DNA of 64,000 nt from assembly GCF_900105145.1 (NCBI RefSeq), contig NZ_LT629752.1:248001-312000 (forward strand). The letters run 5' to 3'. A program made the translations under genes and the position numbers. Source of the stretch: Polaribacter sp. KT25b. GTDB taxonomy: Bacteria > Bacteroidota > Bacteroidia > Flavobacteriales > Flavobacteriaceae. Each line of letters opens with the position of its first letter. Positions within the stretch are counted from its first letter, which is position 1. The notes beneath the pieces were generated by a model. That model was given only the letters and a program-made list of their open reading frames with translations, was not told the DNA's origin and did not search any database. Below, one piece after another: positions 53,243-62,600 of this stretch.

Positions 53243-53403
53243 TTTCTTTCTTAAAACACACCTAAAACGGATCAAGTCAAAAAGTTGTGGGATTTGATTA
53301 TTTTCATCCCATTTAGTAAGTCTTATCAGAGCTGAAGTTTTGTTTTTGAGTTGTTGAATATCCAAGATGTTCTCTTTTTTATCCAATATTTATAGGGTTT
53401 TAC

Positions 53404-54390
53404 TTAATATACAGCAATTATATCCCATGTTTTTCTTAATGAAATATTCTCATCTATTTTATCTCCCAATCCTCCTTCTTTGGTTATGACATAAGTCTTA
53501 GACAAACCTCGTTCTTTATCGTAAAACAATATGTATGTACTATTAGAAATAGAATATGGTAATATAATGTCCCATGATGTATTGATAGCATTATCGTATA
53601 CTTTTGCACCCATTTCTCCATCATTTGTTAAGATATAACTTTTATAAATACCTCCATTATTGCTGAAGAATGATATAATATTAATGCCTTTTACTGAATA
53701 AGTATTTATAATATTCCAATCTTTACTTAGTTCAGCCTTTTCATAAGTTTTAGTGCCTAATTGACCATTTTTAATAGAATAATTCTTAATCACACCATTC
53801 ATTTTGTCATAGAATGTTATAAATGATGAATTTGCTGTTTCAAATGATTGGATCGAATACCAATTTTTATGTAAACCTGCCTTCTCAAAAGTTTTAGAAC
53901 CTAATTCACCATTACTTGTTAATGAATAAATTTTCATTACTCCTTTGTCATTATCATAAAAAAGAACATATCTTTTATCATTTTCGGTTATGGGTATTAT
54001 TATGTCCCAATCTTTATTTAAACCCGTTTTGTTATAGGTTTTAACACCAAGGCTACTATTAGAAATATCATATATTTTAATAGTACCATTTTCATTATCA
54101 TAAAAAAAAGCAAATGTTTTTGAATCTGCTTTATATGTAAATACTTGATCCCATGACTTATTTAATCCCTCTTTATCATAAGTCTTTGTACCTAGTTTAC
54201 CGTTTTCACTTATATCGTAAATTTTATTTACTCCATTTGATTTATCAAAAAAGAAAATAGTGTTTTGTTCAACAACTTTTTTCTCATACGAATTATCTAG
54301 AATCAATTCTAATAAACTTCTTAATGTTTGTGCATTAGATTTACTAATTGAAAAAAATGCTAATAAAATAAATATAAAACGTACCTTCAT
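53404..54390 (-). CDS. Secreted protein with six ~48-residue repeats
   Basis: 328 residues. The signal peptide (FIFILLAFFSISKSNA) is followed by six repeats with the shape FxFYDxxxGxxKxYxI, then GxLGxKTYxKxGLxKxWDII, starting near residue 46. Each repeat has a beta-rich half and a Trp-containing end, and six units would suit a beta-propeller. No known family is recognised. It is the first chromosomal gene beyond attR, reading towards the element. There is no T9SS tail or lipobox, so the periplasm is likely. Confidence 0.7.
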   Translation of the reverse strand: MKVRFIFILLAFFSISKSNAQTLRSLLELILDNSYEKKVVEQNTIFFFDKSNGVNKIYDISENGKLGTKTYDKEGLNKSWDQVFTYKADSKTFAFFYDNENGTIKIYDISNSSLGVKTYNKTGLNKDWDIIIPITENDKRYVLFYDNDKGVMKIYSLTSNGELGSKTFEKAGLHKNWYSIQSFETANSSFITFYDKMNGVIKNYSIKNGQLGTKTYEKAELSKDWNIINTYSVKGINIISFFSNNGGIYKSYILTNDGEMGAKVYDNAINTSWDIILPYSISNSTYILFYDKERGLSKTYVITKEGGLGDKIDENISLRKTWDIIAVY

Positions 54391-54707
54391 ACAATGTTAA
54401 ATTTTTAATGTAATTGCTTACTCTTAACGATTTTCTGCTTACTCGCCTAGTTTTTATTTTGGATGGATTAACAAGGTTATTTATCCATTATCTTTATATG
54501 TAAAGGTGGTTAGCCTAATTTTTTAACCTGCTTAACAATTTATCTGTTATACTTTTCTTTTGAGATAACTGTTTATATAGGATTAGTATTTTTTATCAAT
54601 TTGGAAAAAAATAAATACGTTTTATAAGCTTATTTAGAATTTTTGTTTTTTCTTTAACTATGATTTAATCCTATAATTTATCAATTGAATTTTTAATCTT
54701 TTTAAAA
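54391..54707. other. 317-base intergenic region
   Basis: AT-rich DNA between the repeat-protein gene and the first universal stress gene of the next cluster. I see no ORF, RNA, palindrome or repeat that I can support. Confidence 0.5.
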
Positions 54708-55559
54708 CTAGTTTTTCAAATCGTGCAATGCAAGTATAGGAATATTGGCATTATTACCTAATTCTTTAACCATTGGATTAGAAAAAACACTGCCGAAGAA
54801 ATGATGTTTTTTATTGAAAAAAGCAATCATTTCACTTTCTCTACTTTGTGAAAAACAGCGAATACCTTCGTGTAAATTAGAGTTGTAAAGCTCGTGATGA
54901 GTAAAGCTGGTAGAAGCTAAAATATGATTTAGTAAATTTTTATTTTTAAATTGTTCCTTGCTAAATTCTTTGTCTTTTTTAATGTGTAAAATTCTGATTG
55001 GAGCTTTTAGTAATTTAGAAATTTCTATTAAAGTAGTCAATTCATTTTCTTTATAATCAGCTTTAAAACTAGTAGGAAATACAATCTCGTTTGGATGTTT
55101 AAAACGAACGTTTCCTGGAATAACAAACACGGGGCAGTTTCTAACTTCTTCCATCGTAATTACTGCATTACTACCAAGAATTATGTTTTTATCGTCTGTT
55201 TCTCCACGTGTTCCCATTATAATTAACTTAATGTTTTCTTTTTCTATAATTTTTTTAAGCACATTGTTAAAAGAACCAAATTCATTAAGAAAATAGAACG
55301 TATGCTTGCTGTTTACATTATTAAAAAGAGCATGAGTTTTTAATTTTTGAATATTTTTTTCAGCTCTTTTTTTTACCTCATTTAATTTTTTATCCGTAGG
55401 CTCTGGACTTAATAAATTATTTTTAGAAAAGCCGGGAAGATAATAGGTATGTAAAATATAGAATTCGCAAGGTTCTTCTTTGTAAAGTTCAATAGCATAA
55501 CTTATTGCATTTAATGCATTTTTTGAAAAATCTGTTGGAAGTATTATCTTTTTTTTCAT
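54708..55559 (-). CDS. Universal stress protein, tandem two-domain type
   Basis: 283 residues with two UspA-like halves. The first is more typical: IILPTDFSKNALNAISYAIELY, KLIIMGTRG and GSNAVITMEEVRNCPVFVIPG, with the nucleotide-binding G-x2-G-type turn. The second is more divergent. Usp proteins bind ATP or other ligands and help survival under stress or low oxygen. It is the most downstream of three such genes in a row on the minus strand, with 65 bases to the next. Confidence 0.9.
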   Translation of the reverse strand: MKKKIILPTDFSKNALNAISYAIELYKEEPCEFYILHTYYLPGFSKNNLLSPEPTDKKLNEVKKRAEKNIQKLKTHALFNNVNSKHTFYFLNEFGSFNNVLKKIIEKENIKLIIMGTRGETDDKNIILGSNAVITMEEVRNCPVFVIPGNVRFKHPNEIVFPTSFKADYKENELTTLIEISKLLKAPIRILHIKKDKEFSKEQFKNKNLLNHILASTSFTHHELYNSNLHEGIRCFSQSRESEMIAFFNKKHHFFGSVFSNPMVKELGNNANIPILALHDLKN

Positions 55560-55624
55560 CAGTTTATATTTACAATTTATTTAATAAAATTAGCTAAACA
55601 GGTTGTTAAAAGCTATCACAATCA

Positions 55625-56473
55625 TCAGTTGAAATTAGGTAAAATCAATAATGGATTTCTAATGTGATATGTTATTTCTTTTACTACATTTTCCCTAAAT
55701 AAATCACTAATAAAGTTGTGTTTATAATAGCAAAAAGTTAACATACATAATTGCTCTTTGTAAACATATTCCATAATAGTATCTGCCTTACTTTGTCTTT
55801 TAGGTAGCCAGTTTAGTTCTATGTTTTCATCTTTTGAAATTTCTAGCAAATTCTCAAGATTTGCTAGTTTTTTTGCATTAAGTTTTTCATGTTCATAAAC
55901 ATAAATTATGGTTGTTTTTGAATTAAATAATTTACTAATTTCCTTTAATGGTACTAACTGTTCATTAGTATAAGATCTTTTAAAACTAGAGGCAAATCCT
56001 ATTTTTTTGGGTTCTTTATAATCTATTTCATCAGGAATAATTAAAATAGGTACTTTTTTTATTGTTTGTATTGCTCTAAAACTATTACTGCCAACAAATA
56101 TTCTTTCTGTAGCTGTTTTACCTTTACTTCCCATTACTACAAAATCTACATTTTCTGATTCAATAAACTCATTAATTGCTCTTGTTAATAATAATGAGGT
56201 AGCAATTATTTTAAAAGTATGTTTTGTAGATTTTAATTCTTTAATGAGTTTGCATTTTATAGCTAAACATGTTGCTTCTGATTTGTGAAATAGTTTATCA
56301 ATATTTACTTGAGATATATCTAAATCTATAACACTTGAGTGCCTAGAAACTTCAGCTTCAAACGAGTTTAAAATAATTAAATGAGCCGGTTCTTTTTCAA
56401 ATAATTTTGCCGCATAAAACAAAGCACAATAAGCATTTTTTGAAAAATCTGTTAGCACAAGAATATTTTTCAT
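55625..56473 (-). CDS. Universal stress protein, tandem two-domain type
   Basis: 282 residues. First half: ILVLTDFSKNAYCALFYAAKLF, VDFVVMGSKGKT, GSNSFRAIQTIKKVPILIIPDE. The second half, more divergent, ends ITYHIRNPLLILPNF. It is a paralogue of both neighbours and probably arose by gene duplication, with strong divergence since. It lies 15 bases downstream of the third copy, so the two are cotranscribed. Specific ligand unknown. Confidence 0.9.
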   Translation of the reverse strand: MKNILVLTDFSKNAYCALFYAAKLFEKEPAHLIILNSFEAEVSRHSSVIDLDISQVNIDKLFHKSEATCLAIKCKLIKELKSTKHTFKIIATSLLLTRAINEFIESENVDFVVMGSKGKTATERIFVGSNSFRAIQTIKKVPILIIPDEIDYKEPKKIGFASSFKRSYTNEQLVPLKEISKLFNSKTTIIYVYEHEKLNAKKLANLENLLEISKDENIELNWLPKRQSKADTIMEYVYKEQLCMLTFCYYKHNFISDLFRENVVKEITYHIRNPLLILPNFN

Positions 56474-56488
56474 AAGAAAGTGCTTCTT

Positions 56489-57343
56489 TTAGTTTTTTAT
56501 CAGTTCATTTGAGGGGATTACTAAGAATGGAATGTTTGTGTGATATACCATTTGATTAACGATAGGTTTAAAAAGTAAGTTTTCAAAGAAGTTATGATGG
56601 TTTTGAATCATTATTAAAAAATTTATTCTATTTTCAATTTCAAAATCTTCGATAGCTTCAATAAGGTCATGCTTTTCACTGCTATGAAAAAAATGATGAG
56701 TATCTTTAAAATAGGTGTCTAAAAAGGTTTCTATTTTTTCTTGTTTTTCTTTTAAAGGAATATCTTGATAAACATTTAAAATATGTAATTTAGATTTATG
56801 CTCTTTGCATATTTTTTTTATTAGTGGAAGGTATTTATTAGATTTAATAGCTTCATAATTTGTAGGAAATAAAACTTCGTTTGGTTTCTCATATTTAAAA
56901 TCCGAAGGAATAGCAATTACTGGGCATTTTAGTTTTTTAATGGTTTGCATTGTATTTGTACCAATAAATATTTCTTTAGCTCCTGTAGCTCCTTTTGTTC
57001 CCATAATTATCAAATCGATGTTATTTTCTTTAATAACCCTTCTCATTTCTGATATAAAAAGATTAAATGAAGCCATAGGAATAAATGAGTGGTTTGCATT
57101 ATTAAACTTCTTTTTTAATTGATCTTCTATTTTTTTGAGTTTTTGTTTAGCAGCCTCTTTTTGTATTTCTTGTAAAGTAAGTATAGAATAGCTATCTACT
57201 AAATCTTCTGCTCCAGAACTTATAGGTATATCGGTATGAAGAATGTAAAACCTACATACTTCGTTTTTGTATAGTTGCACAGCATAGGAAATAGCATTAT
57301 CTGCATTTTTTGAAAAATCTGTGGGTAGTAATATATGTTTCAT
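56489..57343 (-). CDS. Universal stress protein, first gene of the usp cluster
   Basis: 284 residues. First half: ILLPTDFSKNADNAISYAVQLY, DLIIMGTKGATGAKEIFIGTNTMQ, KLKCPVIAIPSD. The second half is divergent, with FLIMIQNHHNFFENLL in place of a normal nucleotide site. It is first in the three-gene run. The perfect palindrome at 57393-57410 lies 50 bases upstream, so a CRP/FNR-type regulator may control the cluster. Confidence 0.9.
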   Translation of the reverse strand: MKHILLPTDFSKNADNAISYAVQLYKNEVCRFYILHTDIPISSGAEDLVDSYSILTLQEIQKEAAKQKLKKIEDQLKKKFNNANHSFIPMASFNLFISEMRRVIKENNIDLIIMGTKGATGAKEIFIGTNTMQTIKKLKCPVIAIPSDFKYEKPNEVLFPTNYEAIKSNKYLPLIKKICKEHKSKLHILNVYQDIPLKEKQEKIETFLDTYFKDTHHFFHSSEKHDLIEAIEDFEIENRINFLIMIQNHHNFFENLLFKPIVNQMVYHTNIPFLVIPSNELIKN

Positions 57344-57392
57344 TAAAGTGTGGATTTAATATCTCAAAGTTAACTACCTACTATTAGATATA

Positions 57393-57410
57393 AAATGACT
57401 TATGTCATTT
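57393..57410. promoter_or_regulatory. CRP/FNR-type palindrome between usp and trx
   Basis: AAATGAC-TTAT-GTCATTT: perfect 7-bp arms with a 4-bp spacer. It sits between divergent usp (start 57343) and thioredoxin (start 57478). Related sites occur at 60566-60579 and 63376-63389, with a weaker one at 60449-60460. Confidence 0.65.
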
Positions 57411-57477
57411 CTTCTATAAATCTAGTTGCTTAATTTTATCTTAAATTACACTGGATTTAATAAAAAATAAATACAAA

Positions 57478-57774
57478 ATGAAAAGTAGTTTTAATTCCAT
57501 TATCTCATCAGAAGTTCCTGTACTTGTAGATTTTTTTGCAGACTGGTGTGGTCCTTGTAAAACATTAGCGCCAATTTTAAAACAAGTAAAAGAAACGCTT
57601 GGGGATAAAGTGAAAATTGTTAAAATAGATGTAGATAAAAACACATCTATTTCATCTAAATATAATGTAAAAGGTGTACCAACGCTACTATTATTTAAAA
57701 ACGGACAGCAAATATGGCGTCAATCTGGTGTGGTGCAAAAAAATGTCATTATCGATAGAATTAAAAAGGCATAG
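57478..57774 (+). CDS. Thioredoxin
   Basis: 98 residues with the active site Trp23-Cys24-Gly25-Pro26-Cys27 and the cis-Pro segment KGVPTLLLF. It reduces disulfides of client proteins in the cytosol and may supply electrons to methionine sulfoxide reductases. It is divergent from the usp cluster with a shared palindrome, suggesting joint stress control. It ends 8 bases from the convergent MlaD-like gene. Whether it is the main cellular thioredoxin or a second copy cannot be told. Confidence 0.95.
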   Translation: MKSSFNSIISSEVPVLVDFFADWCGPCKTLAPILKQVKETLGDKVKIVKIDVDKNTSISSKYNVKGVPTLLLFKNGQQIWRQSGVVQKNVIIDRIKKA

Positions 57775-57782
57775 TTGTATGT

Positions 57783-58781
57783 TTAATTTTCTTTTTCTTG
57801 TATTTTTTTGTTTCTTTTTTCTATTCTTTCTTGTTTTTTAAAATATCCTCTAAAAAAGAAATTGTGTTTTAACGCTTCCATATTTTCATTTAATTTATGT
57901 GAAGCTTCTTTAATTTCTATCATTGTAGAATCTATTGTTTTTGGTAAGGTTTCATTTTTTGTAAGATAATTAAAAGTGTTTTCACTATTTTTTATTCCAG
58001 AAATAATTTCCTCTAGTTGTTTTGTTGTTTCTAAAAAAGTTGTGCTAGACTGTTCAAAGTTAGAAACTATTTGTTTTACCTGATTTCCCATAATAGTGTC
58101 ATTAACTAAAAGACCTAAAGCACTTTGTTCCATATTAATTTTTGAGAATTTATTGTTTAAAGTGCCAATGAGTTTATTTGTTCCGTTTGTAGTTTTTTTT
58201 AAATTAACTAACGTAGCTCGAATATCTTTTGTTAATAAAGAGTCTGTAATTAGCGCACCTAAAGCGCCTTCTCCTTTTAAAATTTTAGTAGTAATTTTTA
58301 ATAAATCTGATGTTAACAAAGCTGCATTTTTATTGGTTACATTAAGTGTAGATAACATATCTTCTGTGCCAACTTTATTATAAGATGTAATTGTATCAGC
58401 AGAAATAACCGCACGTAAATTCTCTTTTCCAGGAATAATATTGATAACCATGCTTCCTACCAAACCATCAGAACTTATACTTGCAATTGCGTCTTTTTTA
58501 ATGAAGGCTCCTGTTTTAGTATCAATCATCATTTGTACAACTATTTCTGTATTATTTATCATATTTATACTGCTAACAGTACCTATATTTATACCAGAAT
58601 AACGAACGTTATTTCCTAATTGTAATCCATTAACATTTTGGAATACTGCATAAAGTTCAATGTTTTTAGTAAAAAGATGTTGTCTGTTTCCAATAAAATA
58701 AAGGGTAACTAATAAAATAAGAGTACCAATTACTACAAATATGCCAACTCGAGTTTTATGAGGATCTGTTTTTTTTATCAT
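57783..58781 (-). CDS. MlaD-type MCE lipid-transport protein
   Basis: 332 residues. One N-terminal membrane segment (about 12-29) and an MCE domain (about 35-120; ELYAVFQNVNGLQLGNNVRYSGINIGTV). The remaining ~200 residues are helical and extend towards the periplasm, longer than in E. coli MlaD. MCE proteins form rings that carry phospholipid between membranes. It is the third gene of an mlaE-mlaF-mlaD operon (81 bases after the ATPase gene). Confidence 0.9.
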   Translation of the reverse strand: MIKKTDPHKTRVGIFVVIGTLILLVTLYFIGNRQHLFTKNIELYAVFQNVNGLQLGNNVRYSGINIGTVSSINMINNTEIVVQMMIDTKTGAFIKKDAIASISSDGLVGSMVINIIPGKENLRAVISADTITSYNKVGTEDMLSTLNVTNKNAALLTSDLLKITTKILKGEGALGALITDSLLTKDIRATLVNLKKTTNGTNKLIGTLNNKFSKINMEQSALGLLVNDTIMGNQVKQIVSNFEQSSTTFLETTKQLEEIISGIKNSENTFNYLTKNETLPKTIDSTMIEIKEASHKLNENMEALKHNFFFRGYFKKQERIEKRNKKIQEKEN

Positions 58782-58862
58782 AATAAAATTTTTAAATAAT
58801 AAGATTAATTAAAGTACTCATTCCATTTGGTTTATAAAGCGGTAAATAGCGTGTCATCGTAT

Positions 58863-59618
58863 TTAATTTTTAAAAAAGGCTTTAATTTTTATGTCTTCGG
58901 ATGTAGAAAGTTCTTTAAAAGTACCTTCTGCATAATTAATTCCGTCTACTAATAAAATCATTCGGTTGCTAATTACTCGTGCGCAATCCACATCATGCGT
59001 AATAATAAGAGATGATGTTTTATATGTTTTCTGAATAGTTCTCATTAACTGAATGATTTCTTTTGCAGTAATAGGGTCAAGACCTGTTGTAGGTTCATCA
59101 TATAAAATAATTTTTGGTTTTAAGATTAAAGCTCTTGCTAATGCTACTCGACGTTGCATTCCGCCAGAAAGTTCTGCTGGCATTAAATCTATTGTATTTG
59201 CTAACCCTACATTTTGTAGTGCTTCTATTACTAATTCTTCATCTGTTTTTGTTGCATCTGTTTTGTCTCTATTTCTACGTAACGGAAATTCTAAGTTTTC
59301 CCTAACTGTCATAGAATCATACAATGCGCTGCCTTGAAATAAAAAACCAATTTCTGTTCTAAGAACATCTAATTCTTTTCTGCCTAGTTTTAGAATATCA
59401 AGATTTTTAATTGTAATACTGCCACTATCAGCCTCTAATAAACCCACCAAACATTTTATCATTACAGATTTTCCAGAACCAGATTTACCCATTACAACCA
59501 GATTTTCTCCTTCGTATAATTTTAAATTAAAACCATTTAGCACATGATTTGTACCAAAGCTTTTATGTAAATCTTTAATTTCTAAAACAGGCTGTATGTT
59601 GTCTTTTGTTTTTATCAT
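58863..59618 (-). CDS. MlaF-like ABC transporter ATPase
   Basis: 251 residues. Walker A GKSGSGKS, signature LSGGMQRRVALARAL, Walker B IILYDEPTTGLDP and switch His in ITHDV. It powers the MCE/Mla phospholipid transporter. It overlaps the permease gene by 4 bases and is followed by the MCE gene. Length and motifs are intact. Confidence 0.95.
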   Translation of the reverse strand: MIKTKDNIQPVLEIKDLHKSFGTNHVLNGFNLKLYEGENLVVMGKSGSGKSVMIKCLVGLLEADSGSITIKNLDILKLGRKELDVLRTEIGFLFQGSALYDSMTVRENLEFPLRRNRDKTDATKTDEELVIEALQNVGLANTIDLMPAELSGGMQRRVALARALILKPKIILYDEPTTGLDPITAKEIIQLMRTIQKTYKTSSLIITHDVDCARVISNRMILLVDGINYAEGTFKELSTSEDIKIKAFFKN

Positions 59619-60397
59619 AACTTAAAGAAAATATCTGTGATAAATACGGCAATAAAATCGATAATAAATAATAACATTGATGTGTAAACCACTGCAGCAT
59701 TCGATGCTTCACCAACACCAACAGTACCTTTAGAACAATTATATCCTTTATAACAACCTACTAAACCAATAGAAAAACCGAAGAAAAAAGATTTTACGGT
59801 TGCGGGAAGAATATCACTAAACTGCAGCGCGTCAAAAACTTTATTAAAATATAAAAGATAAGAAACTTCCCCTTTTAAATTCTCTACAAGTGCAGATCCA
59901 AATAAAGCAATAGCGTCCCCCATAAGAATAAGTAACGGTAGCATTAATGTTGCTGCTAATATTCGTGTTACAACTAAGTATTTAAAAGGATTTGTTCCTG
60001 ATACTTCCATCGCATCAATTTGCTCTGTAACTTTCATTGAACCAAGTTCGGCGCCAATTCCAGAGCCAATTCTACCGGCACAAATTAGTGCAAAAATTAC
60101 GGGTCCTAATTCTCTTACAATTGATAAACTTACCATTGATGGCATCCAAGAAGTAGCTCCAAATTCTAAAAGTGTAGGTCTAGATTGTAGCGTAAAAACC
60201 AATCCTAAAATAAAACCTGTAACACCAATTAATAAAAACGATCGATTACCAATTTGGTAACATTGTCTTAAAAATTCTTTCCACTCAAAAGGAGATGTGA
60301 AAACTTCTCTAAAAAAACGAATGGCGAAATAAATTATATCGCCAACTTCATTAAAAAAGAGTTTGGTACTTGCTTTTATAGAGTTCGTTTTGCTCAA
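59615..60397 (-). CDS. MlaE-like ABC transporter permease
   Basis: 260 residues with about five membrane segments and the MlaE signature GAELGSMKVTEQIDAMEVSG. It is the inner-membrane part of the transporter that moves phospholipid between inner and outer membranes and preserves outer-membrane asymmetry. It is first in the operon; two palindromic sites lie in the 329-base region upstream (60449-60460 and 60566-60579), so stress regulation is possible. Confidence 0.93.
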   Translation of the reverse strand: MSKTNSIKASTKLFFNEVGDIIYFAIRFFREVFTSPFEWKEFLRQCYQIGNRSFLLIGVTGFILGLVFTLQSRPTLLEFGATSWMPSMVSLSIVRELGPVIFALICAGRIGSGIGAELGSMKVTEQIDAMEVSGTNPFKYLVVTRILAATLMLPLLILMGDAIALFGSALVENLKGEVSYLLYFNKVFDALQFSDILPATVKSFFFGFSIGLVGCYKGYNCSKGTVGVGEASNAAVVYTSMLLFIIDFIAVFITDIFFKL

Positions 60398-60726
60398 TTT
60401 TTATCAATTATTTAAAGCTAATTTAGAGTAATTTTAGCTATAGATAAATGACTTTGATCAGTTTACATAGTTGTAAATATTGTGTGTTAATCTTGTTTTA
60501 AGAGGGTTTTGACTACTAATCTTATTGTACGCTTCTAGAGAATTTATACATTATTTTTTATCTAAATGACACAAGTCATATCGATTAAAGATGAAATAAT
60601 CAACCTTTGTAAAATCTCAATTCTTAACATCAATTATTCTTGTTAATGAGGCTAAATTTATAAGAATTAGATTGTTGTTTAAAAAGCATATTCAAACAAT
60701 TACACTTCATTTAAAATCTAATAATT
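60398..60726. promoter_or_regulatory. 329-base divergent control region with two ATGAC-type sites
   Basis: Lies between mlaE (start 60397) and the SpoIIAA-like gene (start 60727). It holds TGAC-TTTG-ATCA at 60449-60460, an imperfect site, and ATGAC-ACAA-GTCAT at 60566-60579, a perfect 5-bp-arm site. Both resemble the site at 57393. Otherwise AT-rich without an ORF. Confidence 0.55.
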
Positions 60727-61113
60727 ATGATAGAACAAATAAAAATTTTCGACTCAAATGTAATCGCTATTGAGGTAATTGATGGTTTTACCAAAATAGA
60801 TGAAAAAGTTTGCGAGAGAATATTCCAGAGAAAAATAAGTAAGGGTTTTAAGTCTATTAATATCCTTGTAAGGGTTGATAAGGTTAAAATTTCTAAGTGT
60901 AAGGTAAAAGTCTTTTTTGAAGATATTATATGGTTATCTAGAAATTATAATAAAATGGGGCGTTTTGCAATTGTAGCTCATTCTGATTTGTTAAAAGCTT
61001 TAGTATCTATAGATAATTTGTTTTTTGCCAAAACAAGCAAAGGAAGAGAAGAACGATATTTTGATGTTTCTCAAATAGAAGAAGCCTTTACATTTGTTAT
61101 TGCTAAAGAATAA
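60727..61113 (+). CDS. SpoIIAA-like (STAS-type) protein
   Basis: 128 residues. The pattern MIEQIKIFDSNVIAIEVIDGFTKIDEKV followed by a beta-strand NILVRVDKVKI and KMGRFAIVAHSDLLKAL fits the SpoIIAA-like family, stand-alone STAS/SEC14-fold proteins often found in stress clusters. The usual phosphorylatable Ser of anti-sigma antagonists is not evident. Function unknown. It is divergent from mlaE, with a CRP/FNR-type palindrome 148 bases upstream. Confidence 0.78.
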   Translation: MIEQIKIFDSNVIAIEVIDGFTKIDEKVCERIFQRKISKGFKSINILVRVDKVKISKCKVKVFFEDIIWLSRNYNKMGRFAIVAHSDLLKALVSIDNLFFAKTSKGREERYFDVSQIEEAFTFVIAKE

Positions 61114-61158
61114 TGAATTTACATAGAAAACGAAAAAAAGGGATAAATAACTTTATAA

Positions 61159-61806
61159 TTAATTTGATTCAACTGCTAATAAAATAGCTATATAATGACA
61201 AACAGCTGCTGCAAGTACAAAAAAATGCCAGACAGCGTGATTATAAGGGTATTTTCTCCATAAGTAAAAAATAACGCCTATAAGGTAAAGTCCGCATCCA
61301 ATTAGAAGCATTGTTAGGATGTTAGAAGGAATACTTTCAAAAAATGTTCGCCCACCAACAATCATAATACAGCCCATTACTATATAAATTATTGTTGATA
61401 AAATATTCCATTTTCCTGTAAAAAAAATCTTAAAAATGATTCCGAATGCAGTTAAACCCCACAAAACAGATAGTAACGTTATACCAAAAGAATTGCGCAT
61501 ATACATCAATAAAAAAGGAGTGTAAGTACCAGATATTAAGAAATAGATACTGATGTGATCAAGGATTTCAAGTGTGTGTTTTGCTTGGGCGTGCTGTATG
61601 CTATGATAAAGTGTAGAAAAGGTGAAAAGTTGTAGAAAACAAAATCCATAAATAGCCGCACCAATAATACCAATCGTATTATCACTTTTAATAGCAAATG
61701 CTATAAGAATAGGAATACTTACAATGCCAAAAATGATTCCGAAGCCATGTACAATGCTGTTTACGAGTTCTTGTTTAATCTGTGTATTTGAATCCTTAAC
61801 TTGCAT
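61159..61806 (-). CDS. Haemolysin III / TrhA-family membrane protein
   Basis: 215 residues with seven membrane segments. PAQR-family residues are visible: NSIVHGFGIIFG, FSTLYHS, LDHISIYFLISGTYTPF and HAVWHFFVLAAAVCHY, with the conserved histidines of the zinc site. In E. coli TrhA is linked to membrane energetics; haemolysis is only the historic name. Its start region has no clear motif. It is convergent with the SpoIIAA-like gene. Confidence 0.93.
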   Translation of the reverse strand: MQVKDSNTQIKQELVNSIVHGFGIIFGIVSIPILIAFAIKSDNTIGIIGAAIYGFCFLQLFTFSTLYHSIQHAQAKHTLEILDHISIYFLISGTYTPFLLMYMRNSFGITLLSVLWGLTAFGIIFKIFFTGKWNILSTIIYIVMGCIMIVGGRTFFESIPSNILTMLLIGCGLYLIGVIFYLWRKYPYNHAVWHFFVLAAAVCHYIAILLAVESN

Positions 61807-61974
61807 AAAAAGTGAATTAATCTACTTATTATTGTTTCAGTATTTTCTGTAAAATTACTCAAATCTATGCTTATGTTGGTTGTAAAAGTTATTTAATTTT
61901 ACTTGCAATTTATGCTCTTTTTTATCCAAAAGAGTTCTTTTAATTTCTTTCGTTATTTTATTAAATGTAAACTT

Positions 61975-62523
61975 TTAATTATCAACTTTATTTAAATTTT
62001 TATTTCTCATAACAGGAGCATAAAGAAAAATATTTATACCAATTATGATAAAAAGTAGTCCAAAACCTTCTATGTTTATTTCTTTATTTATTTCGGGAGA
62101 GTACTCGAGTATTACAACTCCAAAACCTACTATTAATGCTAAAAGTAAACGAATAAAAATAATTTTATAACTTACTTTTCTGTCTAAATTAAAAAGCCAA
62201 CTACAAAAAATAATTTCTGATAACGTATAAAAGAGAAACAGAAAAGAAGTAAAATTTATAAGTGTTTCTATATTTTTACAAAACAACAAAACAGAAGCTC
62301 CATAAACCATCATTGCTAATGCATGCATTTCATGATAAGTAAATTCAACTTGTTTTCTTTTGCGATAAAAAGCTGTTACTAACGCTAAGATAGCTCCTGT
62401 AATTAGAGATAATCCTAAGCTAAATTTTATGTTTTCGAATGTAAAATACTTAGAGAAAATAAGAAAAAAACCTCCCAGTATTGTAATTGAACCATATAAA
62501 TGTGTGAAAAGATTATTTTTCAT
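61975..62523 (-). CDS. Unknown membrane protein with about six spans
   Basis: 182 residues, mostly hydrophobic: segments around 8-25, 33-50, 63-81, 87-105, 122-140 and 150-168, with a polar C-terminus. The YHEMHALAMMVYGASVLLF block is distinctive, but I do not recognise a family. It lies in the stress cluster between the haemolysin III homologue and the cysteine dioxygenase-like gene, reading in the same direction as both. Confidence 0.65.
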   Translation of the reverse strand: MKNNLFTHLYGSITILGGFFLIFSKYFTFENIKFSLGLSLITGAILALVTAFYRKRKQVEFTYHEMHALAMMVYGASVLLFCKNIETLINFTSFLFLFYTLSEIIFCSWLFNLDRKVSYKIIFIRLLLALIVGFGVVILEYSPEINKEINIEGFGLLFIIIGINIFLYAPVMRNKNLNKVDN

Positions 62524-62600
62524 GATTAAAAGTTTAAATATTATTAAGAATGTTTATTAATTTAATTTGAACTTCTTTACTAGTTGTTTTTAATCCATTT

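Noticed and set aside
59053..59337. Plus-strand frames within the Mla ATPase gene
   Set aside because: They are complementary to a conserved ABC ATPase and have no independent support.
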